From Mycocentrospora acerina (taxonomy: Eukaryota; Ascomycota; Dothideomycetes; Pleosporales), in assembly GCA_022701365.1 (NCBI GenBank), contig JAKUHH010000108.1:433821-497820 (forward strand): 64,000 nucleotides of DNA, written 5' to 3'. Below, piece by piece: positions 12,470 to 23,237 of the stretch (position 1 is the first letter of the stretch; every line of letters starts with the position of its first letter). The notes below the pieces were generated by a model that was given only the letters and a program-made list of their open reading frames with translations, was not told the origin of the DNA and did not search any database. A program made the translations under genes and the position numbers.

Positions 12470-12845
12470 GATTAGATAATATGCAGAAGGATTTGGTAAG
12501 TTGTTTCGTCGAAGATGGCTTGCTGGGCTTCTTCCTTTTGAGTAGTTGCAATGCCGGGTGGTGGGTGGATCGTCTTGTTGTAACCACCGGATTCTCAACC
12601 GTTGACAAGACGTGTACAGCCGTGGGTTGCCGTGGAAAAGTCACAAGATAGCCACTCTGGGTGAGGGGAACGATGCCGATATCGACACGAAATGCATAGC
12701 GGAAGGGCAGCCGACTATGTCTCAATGCTACGAAGAGTACCGCAGGCCATCAGAACAATAAGACAATAAGTATCTCGTGGCGAGCATGTTGGGGGCAGTA
12801 TCACTTCAATACTGTCTATTAATTGAACGTAAAACTCGCCCAATT
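12470..12845. promoter_or_regulatory. Shared divergent promoter of P5C dehydrogenase and aldolase
   Basis: These 376 bases separate the two start codons, so both transcripts must be driven from here. CCGG tetramers occur at 12554-12557 and 12587-12590. I could not find a clean CGG-N10-CCG site of the Put3 type. Co-regulation of the two genes is an inference from the head-to-head arrangement. Confidence 0.6.
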
Positions 12846-13817
12846 ATGTCTCAAGTTCCTCCGCGCGGTGTCTGGTGTCCTGCGGTGACTTTCTTCGACG
12901 CCGCTACGGATACGCTGGATTTGGCAGCTCAGGCCCGCTATTTTGCGTACCTGTCCACGACCGGTCTCGCAGGCCTCGTCATTCTGGGGACAAATGCAGA
13001 AACATTCCTACTTACGCGAGAGGAACGTAAGACGCTCGTCACAACCGCCCGGCGAGCCGTAGGGCCCTTATTTCCCCTCATGGCGGGCGTTGGGGGGCAC
13101 TCGACGCGCCAGACGCTGGAGTTCATATCCGATGCCGCCGCAGCTGGAGCTGATTCGGTGCTCGTGCTACCCCCAGCATATTTCGGAGCGGCGACCACTC
13201 CAGAAGTCCTCGCAAACTTCTACGGCCAGGTTGCGGCTTGCAGCGAACTGCCTATTGTCATCTACAATTTTCCAGGTGTCTGCAATGGCGTCGATCTCGA
13301 CTCAGCCTTCATCACCACCATGGCTCAGCGCCACACGAACATCGTAGGCGTCAAGCTGACTTGCGGATCCGTCGCCAAGATCACGCGTCTGGCAGCTGCA
13401 CTACCCAGGGACAGGTTCGCTGTTTTCGGCGGACAGTCTGACTTCCTGGTCGGTGGTTTGGCCTCAGGCTCATCTGGCTGCATTGCAGCCTTTGCCAACG
13501 TCTTCCCTAAGACGATCGTCCGCATCTATCATCTGGCCGAGCAAGGCAAAACAAGTGAGGCCCTTGCCCTGCACCAGAAAGCAGCTCTTGCTGAGCAGCC
13601 CATTAAGGGCGGAATTGCGCCCACCAAATATGCAGCAGCAATACATAGTGCCACAAGTGCTGGCATTAAGGACGCTGCTATCAAGCTGAAACCACGCAGA
13701 CCCTATGTAGAGCCAACCAACCTTGTCAAGCAGCGAGTCAAGTCAGAAATGGCTGAAGTGGCTAAAATTGAGCAAAGCCTACCTGGTATCAAAAAGCCTA
13801 TCTCAGCGAAGATATGA
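12846..13817 (+). CDS. DapA-family aldolase, probable 4-hydroxy-2-oxoglutarate aldolase
   Basis: Single exon, 323 residues from the ATG at 12846; the frame is open further upstream but without conserved sequence. Class I aldolase of the DHDPS/NAL superfamily: substrate-carboxylate loop GTNAE (48-52), Tyr140 in IYNFPG, Schiff-base Lys170 in VGVKLTCG. Fungi do not make lysine by the DapA route, so dihydrodipicolinate synthesis is unlikely. Family alternatives are 2-keto-3-deoxy-acid aldolases and HOGA1, which splits 4-hydroxy-2-oxoglutarate to pyruvate and glyoxylate. The neighbours (P5C dehydrogenase, aminotransferase, proline dehydrogenase) favour the HOGA1 role. The C-terminus is -AKI, a tripeptide known to work as a PTS1 in Candida, so peroxisomal import is plausible. 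Confidence 0.85.
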   Translation: MSQVPPRGVWCPAVTFFDAATDTLDLAAQARYFAYLSTTGLAGLVILGTNAETFLLTREERKTLVTTARRAVGPLFPLMAGVGGHSTRQTLEFISDAAAAGADSVLVLPPAYFGAATTPEVLANFYGQVAACSELPIVIYNFPGVCNGVDLDSAFITTMAQRHTNIVGVKLTCGSVAKITRLAAALPRDRFAVFGGQSDFLVGGLASGSSGCIAAFANVFPKTIVRIYHLAEQGKTSEALALHQKAALAEQPIKGGIAPTKYAAAIHSATSAGIKDAAIKLKPRRPYVEPTNLVKQRVKSEMAEVAKIEQSLPGIKKPISAKI

Positions 13818-14412
13818 TGTCAGAAAAAGGATGTTTTTCGTCTCCAATTGAACTCGAGTTTGATATCAATCATAGACCTTCATCGAATCAAAACAACATG
13901 TTCAATCTGAAGTAGCACTTGATGATAACTTATCTGCCGATGTTGAATTCTAGAATCCATGAATTGTGAAACTAGGTCAGTAGCTGACTCCACGCTTACG
14001 ATTGGTACAGATAGTAAACACCGGGAAGGCGATCCGATGTGGTGAATGACCTCCGGTGAGCTTTCCGTAGTGTGCTGCCAATGCTACGGCTGCGGGAGGG
14101 TAAACTACCCCAGAAATCTATCTTGGAAAGACCCACTAGATTGGTCCATCTACATCCGTATAATCACCATGGTGAAAGTGCACACCAAGACGCTAGCCCA
14201 ACGTGATGGTAGGGTTGTTTTGTGAAGCCTCTCGTAGGAGAACTATAGACCCAACTCAGCTAGTAAACTTTGGAATGCTCCCAGTTCCAAGAACGCCATC
14301 GGCACAGAAATTGTTTATGAGGAGGGCTATCGGCCCCTGATACAGTGCTTCCGTCCCATCAAGTTCATCTTCTTTTCGTTATTCCCATCATTGTGATCTA
14401 GCTTGGCACACC
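13818..14412. other. Intergenic, permease promoter
   Basis: Spacer between the aldolase stop and the permease start. CCGG at 14021 and 14053, and a CGG-N9-CCG arrangement at 14022-14036, are one base short of the Put3-type N10 spacing. No gene seen. Confidence 0.5.
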
Positions 14413-16288
14413 ATGGCCGAGCCTAAAAGTATTCCAGTAGATGAGAAGTCGCTCCATGCTTCCTCTGACGATAAGAACATCCATCGCGTCCAAACCGAGC
14501 ACAGTGTCATTCAAGGCCATGTCGGCAATGCCGACCAACTTCAAAGACATCTGGGCAATCGACAGGTACAGCTGATTGCTATTGGAGGTTCTATAGGTAT
14601 TTTTTCATTCAAGATGATGTTGTTGCACCCCAGTGGCTAATTCGGTCAAGGTACTGCAACTTTCGTCAGTATAGCGAACGGCCTGGTGAAAGGTGGTCCA
14701 GGAAGTTTATTCCTGGCCTACGCGCTCTATTCTTGCATGCTCGGCTTGGTCAACAATTGTATGGCTGAAATGGCCTCGTACATGCCCGTTACAGGAGGTT
14801 TTATCCGAATGGCTGGACATTTCGTGGATGAGAGTCTCGGTTTCTGGGTCGGTTGGAATTTCTTCCTCTATGAAGCAATCCTGATCCCCTTTGAAATTTC
14901 TGCCCTGAACCTTGTACTCTCTTACTGGCGCGACGACATACCAGTGGCAGCTGTTGTTGCGGGTTGTATTGTCCTCTACTTGTAAGTTGCCTGTATCCGA
15001 GACAACGACTACGGCTGACAACTAAACACAGTCTTATTAATGCCTTTGCGGTCAAATGGTATGGAGAAGCAGAGTTTTGGCTTGCTATTGGAAAAGTTCT
15101 GCTGATCATGATTCTTTTCTCCTTCACGCTCATCACAATGTGTGGTGGCAATCCCAAGAAAGACGCTTACGGCTTCCGGTACTGGAAAAACCCTGGAGCT
15201 TTCGCCGAGTTTCACACCACCGGTGGTTTGGGAAAATTCGAAGGCTTCCTTGGATGCTTATGGAGCGCCGCCTTCACTGTTGTGGGCCCAGAGTATCTTT
15301 CTATGCTTGCCGGAGAGGTCAAACTTCCTAGGACATATCTTAAAAACGCATTCAAAGTCACTTACGCACGCTTTGCCTTCTTCTTTATCGGTAGTGCACT
15401 TTGTGTGGGTATCGTTATTCCCTACAACGAAAAGACTCTGCTTGATATCATGGCTGGAACCTCAAGTGGCGCGGGAACTGCAGCAGCCTCTCCCTATGTC
15501 ATTGCCATGAGAAATCTGGGTATCGAAGGGCTTCCTCATTTGACTAATGCTCTTCTCTGCACGAGCATCTTCTCCGCCGGCAATGCGTACACGTACTACG
15601 GAACTCGATCGCTCTACGGCCTTGCTATTGAGGGTCACGCACCCAAGTTCCTACGCAAGTGCACCAAGTCTGGTGTACCAATGTACTGTCTTATCATCAC
15701 AATCATGTTCCCATTTCTCGGCTTCTTAAATGTTTCCAGCAGTACTGCCAAAGTCCTGACGTGGTTCATCAACATTATTACAGCGGCCCAGATTATCAGT
15801 ACGTATATTTTGTTTTTTGAAACCCTTTCTGTTACACCTAATGCGCTGAACCTAACACTTTTCCAGACTACATCGTCATCTGTATCACATACATATTTTT
15901 TCACCGGGCCTGCAAAGCCCAAGGTCTCGACCGACGCACCTTGCCCTACTACGCCTGGTTTCAGCCATACTCTGCATGGATCAGTCTTGTTTTCCTCACC
16001 TTAGTAGTATGCTGCTATGGATATGGTACCTTCCTTCCCGGAGCGTTTACTATTGACGGATTCTTCACCTACTATATGATGGTGCTCGTCGCCCCGATCC
16101 TGTTCTTTGGCTGGAAATTTTGGAAGGGCACGCACTTCATCAAGCCCCTTGAGGTTGATTTACACTGGGATAAGAGCTTGATTGATGCGTACGAGGAGTC
16201 GTTCAATGAACAAGCAAAGGGTTTCTGGACAGAGATCGGACAGATGTTCTTGTTCGGCAAGAAGCGTAAAGATCACCATGCGGCGTGA
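14413..16288 (+). CDS. Amino-acid permease (APC/YAT family)
   Basis: Exons 14413-14596, 14651-14981, 15032-15798 and 15867-16288 give 567 residues with ~12 membrane segments. The first helix has the amino-acid permease signature IAIGGSIGTATF, which appears only after splicing the first intron. GGPGSLFLAY, NNCMAEMASYMPVTGGFIR and FEISALN follow, typical of the fungal YAT family. It imports amino acids with protons at the plasma membrane. The cluster context suggests proline or hydroxyproline, but the sequence alone does not give the substrate. It corresponds in role to prnB/PUT4 of proline clusters. The 3' flank carries a 14-bp tandem repeat. Confidence 0.93.
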
Positions 16289-16352
16289 ACGAAACATGTT
16301 GCTGAGCATACTGGAATTAACATATATCCAAGATAAATGTGCGCAAGTGGTG

Positions 16353-16431
16353 TGGAGAGAATGAGTTGGAGAGGATTAGTTGGAGAGGATTAGTTGGAGA
16401 GGATTAGTTGGAGAGAATTAGTTGGAGAAAC
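16353..16431 (+). repeat. 14-bp tandem repeat, five copies
   Basis: Units TGGAGAGGATTAGT occur head to tail at 16353, 16367, 16381, 16395 and 16409, the first and last with one or two changes, followed by a partial unit. It lies just 3' of the permease stop codon. Confidence 0.95.
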
Positions 16432-16435
16432 AACC

Positions 16436-16530
16436 TTTGCTTACGTACATCCCCTGCTTGCACATCCATTGCTTACACATATCCTTTGCTTGCATTCGTC
16501 TTTTGCTTGCACATATGCATCTCCTGCTAA
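16436..16530 (+). repeat. Imperfect ~17-bp repeat, about five copies
   Basis: The motif TTGCTTGCACAT or TTGCTTACACAT recurs with CCT/CAT spacers directly after the 14-bp array. Copies differ by several bases and lengths vary. Confidence 0.75.
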
Positions 16531-16863
16531 AACCGCTGTCAAGAGTTCTTTGCAGGTAGCTCTGTTTCTATAATCGGAAGATGGCTTCATTCTCTGGCCG
16601 ACAGATATCTGTTCTGTTAGACAAATATGATCTACGCGTGCTGAACGGAATAAACAGTATGACCGGATATACACGGCTGCAGCATTCTTGAGCTTCCTAA
16701 AGAACATCGTCTCTCTATAGCTAAACTCGGTAAAGCTGCCGATGGCAATGAGTTGCCACGAAGCCAGTTCCACATTATTTTTTTTTATATCCTGCCACTA
16801 CTTAATGAACAGATGCCTATTCTTTCTTCTGAACATTCACCTCCTCTCATTACTCCAACAGTC

Positions 16864-18186
16864 ATGTTCCGCACTGTTCCAAAAGGTCCCATCGACTCCG
16901 TCTTCATACTCAGCCAAAAAGAAAAAGCCGACAAATCCCCCATGAAAATCGACCTAGGTGTCGGTGTATACAGAAATGAACAAGGCATATATAATGAGCT
17001 TCAAGTCATCAAAGAAGCAAAGACAATCCTTACAAGGCAAGGGCTGGGACATGATTACGAGGTCACCACTGGAGATGCAGAGTTTTTGAAGAACGCTTCG
17101 AAAGTCTTATTCGGATCAGATGCTGAGGCTATCCAAGCGAAACGAATCACATCTGTGCAAGCGATATCTGGGACTGGATCGATTCACCTTGCTGCCTTAT
17201 TCTTAAGCCGTTCTGAGGAGTTCAAAGGAAAGAAAGTTTATATTGGTACGCCTGCTTGGGGCAACTACGAGCCTCTCTTCAATCTAGTTGGACTTGAAGT
17301 TGTAAATTATAGGCACTACGATGCGGAAAAAGCCGTAGTCGACTTCGCTTCGCTGCTAAGAGCCCTCGACCAGGCTGCCGAAAGAAGTATTTTCGTCCTC
17401 CAGGGTTGTTGCCACAATCCTTCTGGGGCAGACTTTAGTAGAGAGCAGTGGCATCAGCTCGCAAAGGTCATGAAGCAAAAAAATGTGCTTCCTCTCTTTG
17501 ATATGGCGTACCAAGGACTGGGTGCACCACTGGATCAGGATGCATACGGATTGCGATTGTTTACTCAGACAGGGTTTGAGCTCATGGCTTGTCAGTCATT
17601 TTCAAAGAACTTCGGGTTATATGGAGAGAGGTGTGGGGTACTTCATGTTCTCAGTGAAGATGAGATAGTCGCGGGTAATGTATATGATCAGTTGAGATGC
17701 TTGATCAGATGGGAGTTTTCGTCGAGTCCGGCGTATGGGTCAAGACTGGTTAATATCATCCTAAAGAATAAGAAGCTCACGATTCAATGGTACGTTACTG
17801 CTTTAAGAATTATCATTCATTACTGATTGCCAACTAGGACAGATGAACTATCGTTGATGCGAAAGCGTTTAGTTGAGCTTAAAGAATCCCTCCATTATGC
17901 CTTAGTCAAGGAACGAAAGGTAATGATCAAGCTTCAAGAACCCGCCGAAAACCGTGCTAATTTCTTCCAGGTGCCCGGAAACTGGGACTCAATACTTTCT
18001 TCCACAGGGCTCTTCTGTTTTCTCCCTTTGAGCCCAACACAGTGTGAAACTCTTGCTAGACAGCATCACATTTATATGCTTCAAAGTGGACGAATCAATG
18101 TCTCAGGAATGAATCGGTCGAATATTCAGCGGATAGCATCGGCGATTGAAGAGGTTGTGAAGGACGTAGCGTTATCGCACCTGTGA
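16864..18186 (+). CDS. Aspartate aminotransferase-type class I aminotransferase, -SHL C-terminus
   Basis: Exons 16864-17789, 17838-17919 and 17971-18186 give 407 residues, the normal AAT length. I chose MFRTVPKGP because aspartate aminotransferases start there; upstream ATG-in-frame options exist. PLP Lys248 in SFSKNFGLYGERCG, Asp213 in LFDMAYQG and Asn185 in CHNPSG are present, as is the substrate-carboxylate Arg in SGRINVSG. The 51-bp second intron is a multiple of three without stops, so a continuous reading would insert 17 spurious residues; its donor, CTAAT branch site and TTCCAG acceptor are good and removal restores the family sequence. It transaminates aspartate/glutamate with 2-oxo acids. 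In hydroxyproline breakdown this class converts 4-hydroxyglutamate to 4-hydroxy-2-oxoglutarate. It ends -SHL, a PTS1 variant. It is divergent from housekeeping AATs. Confidence 0.9.
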
Positions 18187-18810
18187 TACCGCACAGCCGC
18201 ATGTGTCGGAAGACAAAGCGGATACGAAGCTCGCCACCGGGATCGCTCCCGAAAATATTACGCGTGATATCTACAGACTTAATCAAATTAGGCATTTGAA
18301 TCCAGCTATCCACGTTATCAATCTGCACCTTCAAACCAGCGATATTTTCGGATGTACATGCTGCTGTACTTAATTCTATGGATTCAGATTGTGTTATTGG
18401 CAGAAGAGGTTATAATTAATATTTCAGTTCTTGCGATGTAATCAAAATTTTACCCCCGTTACACACTTGAAGATCATCAAAATCATGGCATTGATTTCTG
18501 ATATTCGAAAAGAGTGAAGAATCTAGGTAATGTACTTTAGCACGTGCATCTGCGGATGTGGAAGGAGTTGTTAGCGCCAAGACTAAAGCTCCAATTATGA
18601 ACAGTCACCAGGGTTCCCCGCTCACTCATCTTCTGCTCTCAGTATGCAGACCATGTGGGTCAGACGATACTAGACGACTAGGTTACATTTGGCCTGAGCC
18701 CTTGTATCTTGCGGTTGGTGACTCTGGGAAATGCCGTTGTACTGTTATCGGCTTCACACAACAGACAGCATCTCCTTCAACGATTATAGGTTTAACAGAG
18801 ACCTGCAACA
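18187..18810. other. Intergenic, regulator promoter
   Basis: Spacer between the aminotransferase stop and the Zn2Cys6 activator. No coding or repeat structure recognised. Confidence 0.6.
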
Positions 18811-21324
18811 ATGGCAACTTCCAACGAACACAGACGAGTGGCCAAGAGATCTTCTAATGCGTACGCACCATCCGATTTAGGCCAAATTATAGAACTCTGA
18901 CGATACTATCGAGTTTCAGCTGTTCAAGATGCCGGAGACAGAAAATCAAGTGCTCAGGCCAGCAGCCATGTGCGAATTGTGAAAAACGGAGTCTCGACTG
19001 TATATTTGACGATCGAGACAACAAAGTTTTGGTAACGCAAGGGTAATTTTTTTGAATTTCATCTAACCCATATTTCTTACTCATAATCCAGCTACCTCAC
19101 GGATCTTCAAGCAAAAGTTGCTCAACTGCAACAAAGACCAAGCGGTGCGCCAAATGTACCCCTGATGCCTCAAGATGATTATCAGGCTGGGGGCCGTATC
19201 GAAAGAAGTCCCTCTCAAGATTTGCAACCCCAACAAGCAGTACAATCTAGTTCTGGTGGAACACGAGAAAGCACACCAGGAAGAGATTTAGCACATCCTG
19301 AAGCTGCAGAACTGACCAATCCATTGACTGGGTCTCCATCAAAGTTCTTGGCATCCTCCAATGGGAAAATGTGTGAGTCTCGACAATAGTTTCATGATAG
19401 ACTAAATCTAATCCTTCTTGTAGTCTACTTGGGCACTTCTTCGAACTGGTCTTTCCATGGACAAGTTTTGAATCTCGTTCATGAACATATGCACAAGTCA
19501 CCACTTCCAGCCGCAGATTTGTTGTTTGACGGATCAGCATATGATCTCTCTTGGGACGGCACCCGAAGTCTTCCTGAGTCAGCCACCCCCCTGATTCCCA
19601 GTATTGACTACGCCATCTTTCTAGTCAACGCCGTCAAGTTTCACTGCACTCAAGTGATGCACTTGTTTGATGAAGAAGAATTCATGGCTAACCTGCATGA
19701 ATTCTACGCTGATTCGGACAAGGGAACAAAGAAAGGGACTCTGTGGTATATTCAATTTCTTATGATCATTGCATTCGGCAAGACGTTCGTCCAGCAAAAC
19801 AACAAATTTCTTCGCCCACCTGGCGCCGAATTTTTCGTCCATGCTCTTAAGCTTCTTCCAGACACCAATCAGCTATGTCGGGAACCGGTAGTAGCAGCTG
19901 AAATATTATGCTCTATTGCACTGTACTTACAAGCATTGGACTCCCGAAACGCGGCGCATGTAACAGTACGATTTTTTGTTGTTTCTGGGATTTTCAGACA
20001 GACACTGACCTAATAAAGATAGGTCAAGCAATGCGAATTGGTCTCGCTCAAGGTATGCACACAGACATGCCAATAGCAAACTTGGGTGAGCCACTCGTCC
20101 AGCGGTGTCGCAAGATTTGGTGGACCATATATATCCTCGACCGTTATATGACCTCTCTAATGGGTCTGCCTCAATCGATCCGCGATGAGGATATATCCTG
20201 CCAGCTTCCAAGTTTTCGTGGCTCGCTTCAGAGGGTGGCTGCGCTCAACATGCAAATCAAGCTTGCACGTGTACATGCTGAGGTTGCCAGTAGTAAGATT
20301 TGTTCCGACCACTTAATTCCTAGGTTTTGGCTGACAATGTGGTTTTCCCACCAGCTGTATATGGCTCCAAAGGGCGATTGCGCAAGAAGTTTATCATGAG
20401 CATCAAATCTGCGTTGGACAGTTTAGCAGGGCTGGCTGAGGAGTTGCGGAAATCGTTTCCTTTGCATGCTGATGAGCGTTTTGGCGGTATCTCAAGATTG
20501 CCCGCACATTCACACTTGAACTATTACCAGGTAAGCAGTTGGATTAACTTTTCGTGTATCTTTGATTAAAAACATCTTACAGACTATCGTGGTTGTTACA
20601 AGGCCACTACTGTTTTGCTGTATGAAAAAGGTTTTTGAATCACCGGGAGAAGTGGAGGCTCTAATTTCGTCACGTAAACTCCGACACCTACTGCACATGT
20701 CTTTAGAGGCATCAGAAAAGATTTTAACTATTCTCGAGAGTCTCCAAGACCAAGGTCTTTTAGGTAACGACAAGGCACCTCAGACTCTATGCAATGGCTG
20801 ATTGCAAACCAGAAACATTCCTACCTTGGGATCTTGATTCGCTGTTTGTATCAACCATGGTTCTTATTGTTACTCGCTTTGTCGATCCAACACTACTAGG
20901 CGACAGCACACCCTGGCTTGAAAAAGCATTCGGGCTTCTGGAAACTATAACAACCAGCGGAAACCGAATTGCAGACTTCCGAATGCGGGAGTTGCACAGG
21001 CTAGATGAGATGTTGCTTGAATACTCGCTAACTAAGGAACAACGACCAAATTCACCAATTACAACTCTAGTCAGCACAAACAATCGGCGAATAGCTACAG
21101 AACTCTCGTACTCCCAAGGAATCCAGGGCACAAGAAGCTTGATAGATTCGCCTAATGGAGTACCGCTTTATTCTGGTTTCAGTGATGAGGGCAGCGGTTT
21201 CGGCGATGACCTATCAGCGGAGCAAATACTTGCTGTTGCGGATTTGATGGACATTGAAAGCACAGACTGGATGTCTTTTGCAGCTCTGGAGAATTACCAT
21301 TCGGTCGAATCTCACGAATTGTAG
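18811..21324 (+). CDS. Zn2Cys6 transcription activator, Put3/PrnA-like
   Basis: Eight exons (18811-18860, 18920-19042, 19092-19372, 19424-19965, 20019-20292, 20355-20530, 20583-20763, 20813-21324) give 712 residues, every junction in phase. Cys18, 21, 28, 34, 37 and 44 form the binuclear zinc cluster (spacing 2-6-5-2-6), followed by the coiled-coil linker YLTDLQAKVAQLQQ. The middle homology region contains IGQAMRIGLAQGMHTDMP and HLNYYQTIVVVTRPLLFC, as in the fungal transcription factor domain of proline-utilisation activators. It should be a nuclear DNA-binding regulator. Being embedded among the catabolic genes suggests it controls them, as PrnA controls prn genes and Put3 controls PUT genes. 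The target sequence is not established from this window. Confidence 0.9.
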
Positions 21325-21422
21325 TAGATATATAACAACATGGGAATAGAGAGAGAGATATGGACTGCGTTTGCACAATTAGCCAAAAGATGTGATCAAA
21401 TTTCTGATCACTGAATCAAGAA

Positions 21423-22788
21423 TCACAACTTCGAGACTGTTGGTTCTATATCACGAAGCTCTTTCACATCTCCTACACGCCAGCTCACGTCGTCTTTACC
21501 ATCATTCTCGCCAGTCCTCCATCGCCACCTGGAAATGCTCTGCTGACCATTTGGTGCGTTTATTAGGTTTTGCACCCATTGCCCGACAATAGGAAACATC
21601 TTGAAACCATGACCAGAGTCTCCAGAGAGAATCATGACAGTAGAAGATGTCTGTGGTACGTAATCGATAATGAAGTCAGAATCGCTAGTGTCTGCAAACC
21701 AGCACAATGTCTTCTCTACCAAAGGTCGATCTGCAAGGTAGGGCAGTGTCTGACGAAGCAGCTCACGCATCTTCCGCTCATCTTCTGGTGGAACGAAGCG
21801 ATTCACTGACTCGGGCGACTCTGAGACTCCAGTGGCCGGGTTGGTGTTGATGTAACCGCCTCCCATAGGACATAACTTGAGTAAGTTTGTCTTAGGATCT
21901 GGTTCAAAGAAAAATCCAAGATCACGAGCATACGTTACGGGTATACCTCGGAGAGCGGATGTCTCTTGATCAGTGAGATGTACATGCGCGACGGACCAAG
22001 ACTTGGCAGAAACTCGTGAGCCAATCTCTGGAATAACCTTTGTTGCTGCAGCTCCGACAGCGACTATAACGAGTGCTGCAGGATGAAATTGGCCATTTTT
22101 AGTTTTGATTCCCACACTCTTTCTGCTTTGGCCAGTACCTGTATATACTATCTCGCTAATTGCACCGACTTTCTCGCCAAGGAAAAATCGGACACCATTC
22201 TTGCGAGCCGCTCGATAGATTCCACGCAAGGCGTCTGCTGAATGTACGTATCCGTCATAACGGTTGAAATATCCCTTCCATCCTGGCATGTCACCAGTGA
22301 ACTGCCAGCATATGTCTCGGAGTTGGCTACGCGTTTCGACCGAAGATACAAGTGGCTTTATGTCAGGATGTCGCTCGCCAGCGGCCTGAAAGCGTTTCAT
22401 AGCATCTACTGCTGGTTGGGTTGCTCTCCCTGAAACGCAATTCAAGTAGCCAACTCTATGAAAGTATGGTGCATAGAGCGGGGTCTGCCATTTTTCTGCA
22501 GCTTCCTAATTATTTAGAAAACGCGTCAGCATTTATTCTTTGTTTTTCCAGACGACCCGGAGAAGACAATCAGCTTACCACTCCCAGCTTTGTGTACCAT
22601 TCGTCCTCGTACTCAGCGCGCATGATCTTGTTTAAATCGTTCGCTGCAGACCATTTTGAAGGAATCTCTTCGTCCTTTTCAAAAACTGTCACATTTGTAT
22701 ATCCTTGATTCGAGAGCTCGAAGGCGGTGGATAGCCCAAAAGCTCCACCACCCACGATAGCAATTGATTCGGTCTTTGAGAATCCCAT
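21423..22788 (-). CDS. FAD-dependent amine/amino-acid oxidase, -SKL C-terminus (peroxisomal)
   Basis: Two exons (22788-22579, 22505-21423) give 430 residues. An N-terminal Rossmann fold (IAIVGGGAFGLSTAFEL, glycines 13-18) starts a DAO-type domain. Cys282 in LLKLCPMGG sits where fructosyl-amine and sarcosine oxidase relatives bind FAD covalently, and GDSGHGFKMFPIVGQ is the C-terminal FAD motif of that family. The protein ends in SKL, the canonical peroxisomal import signal, so it should produce H2O2 in peroxisomes. Substrates in the family include Amadori amino acids, sarcosine, pipecolate and saccharopine. It sits convergent to the activator gene (98 bp between stops) inside the cluster, so a secondary or modified (hydroxy)proline-type amine is plausible but unproven. 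Confidence 0.88.
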
Positions 22789-23237
22789 GATGGTAGTGGA
22801 AAGGGATGAAACTCAAGTGGCGAGAGGATTATACTTATGTTACGTCGTGCTGCGGGACTTCATACGTTATAACTTGAACGAGTAGCGTTGTCATTGATTC
22901 CATGTGGAACTTCTAGAGAAGATCTGAATTCAGAATACAATCGATAAGCCTTTCGCGCTAATACTGCAGTGCCGCCTGCCCGCAAATGCATGGCCGGGAG
23001 AGGTTCCGTTTCTCACTACGGAAAGACGACCGATTTGTCGTGTTGAACCCCACCAGTATCCAGTCTTGGGTTACGATAGTCACATGAATGCGTAATGTAG
23101 AAGACGATATTCCAAAGAGGGGATACTGTGCGAAGGAAACCGATTCCGATTCATAATAGTGCTGTGATGAGATCAAACTCATGAGCTTGTAAAGAAAAGT
23201 TCACTCTTGGAATCCTTCTCTCTTGAAATATATCCCG
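22789..23237. promoter_or_regulatory. Divergent intergenic region of oxidase and carrier-like gene
   Basis: These 449 bases lie between two start codons pointing away from each other, so they must contain both promoters. No specific operator was recognised. Confidence 0.5.

Larger units (their letters stand above)
16289..16863. other. Intergenic with two tandem repeat families
   Basis: This spacer carries the permease 3' UTR, a 14-bp tandem array, a second imperfect TTGCTT(G/A)CA-type repeat, and the promoter of the aminotransferase with a T-rich TTTTTTTTATATCC stretch at 16777-16792. An alternative upstream start of the aminotransferase (16813) would fall here. Confidence 0.6.

Noticed and set aside
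12600..14060. Put3-type CGG-N10-CCG sites in cluster promoters
   Set aside because: The best match at 14022-14036 has nine, not ten, spacer bases; the CCGG pairs are too loosely spaced to call a site.
17790..17826. Reading the aminotransferase as ending at the stop in intron 1
   Set aside because: That truncates the protein before the C-terminal domain; GTACGT...CTAG splicing restores 99 further residues matching the family.
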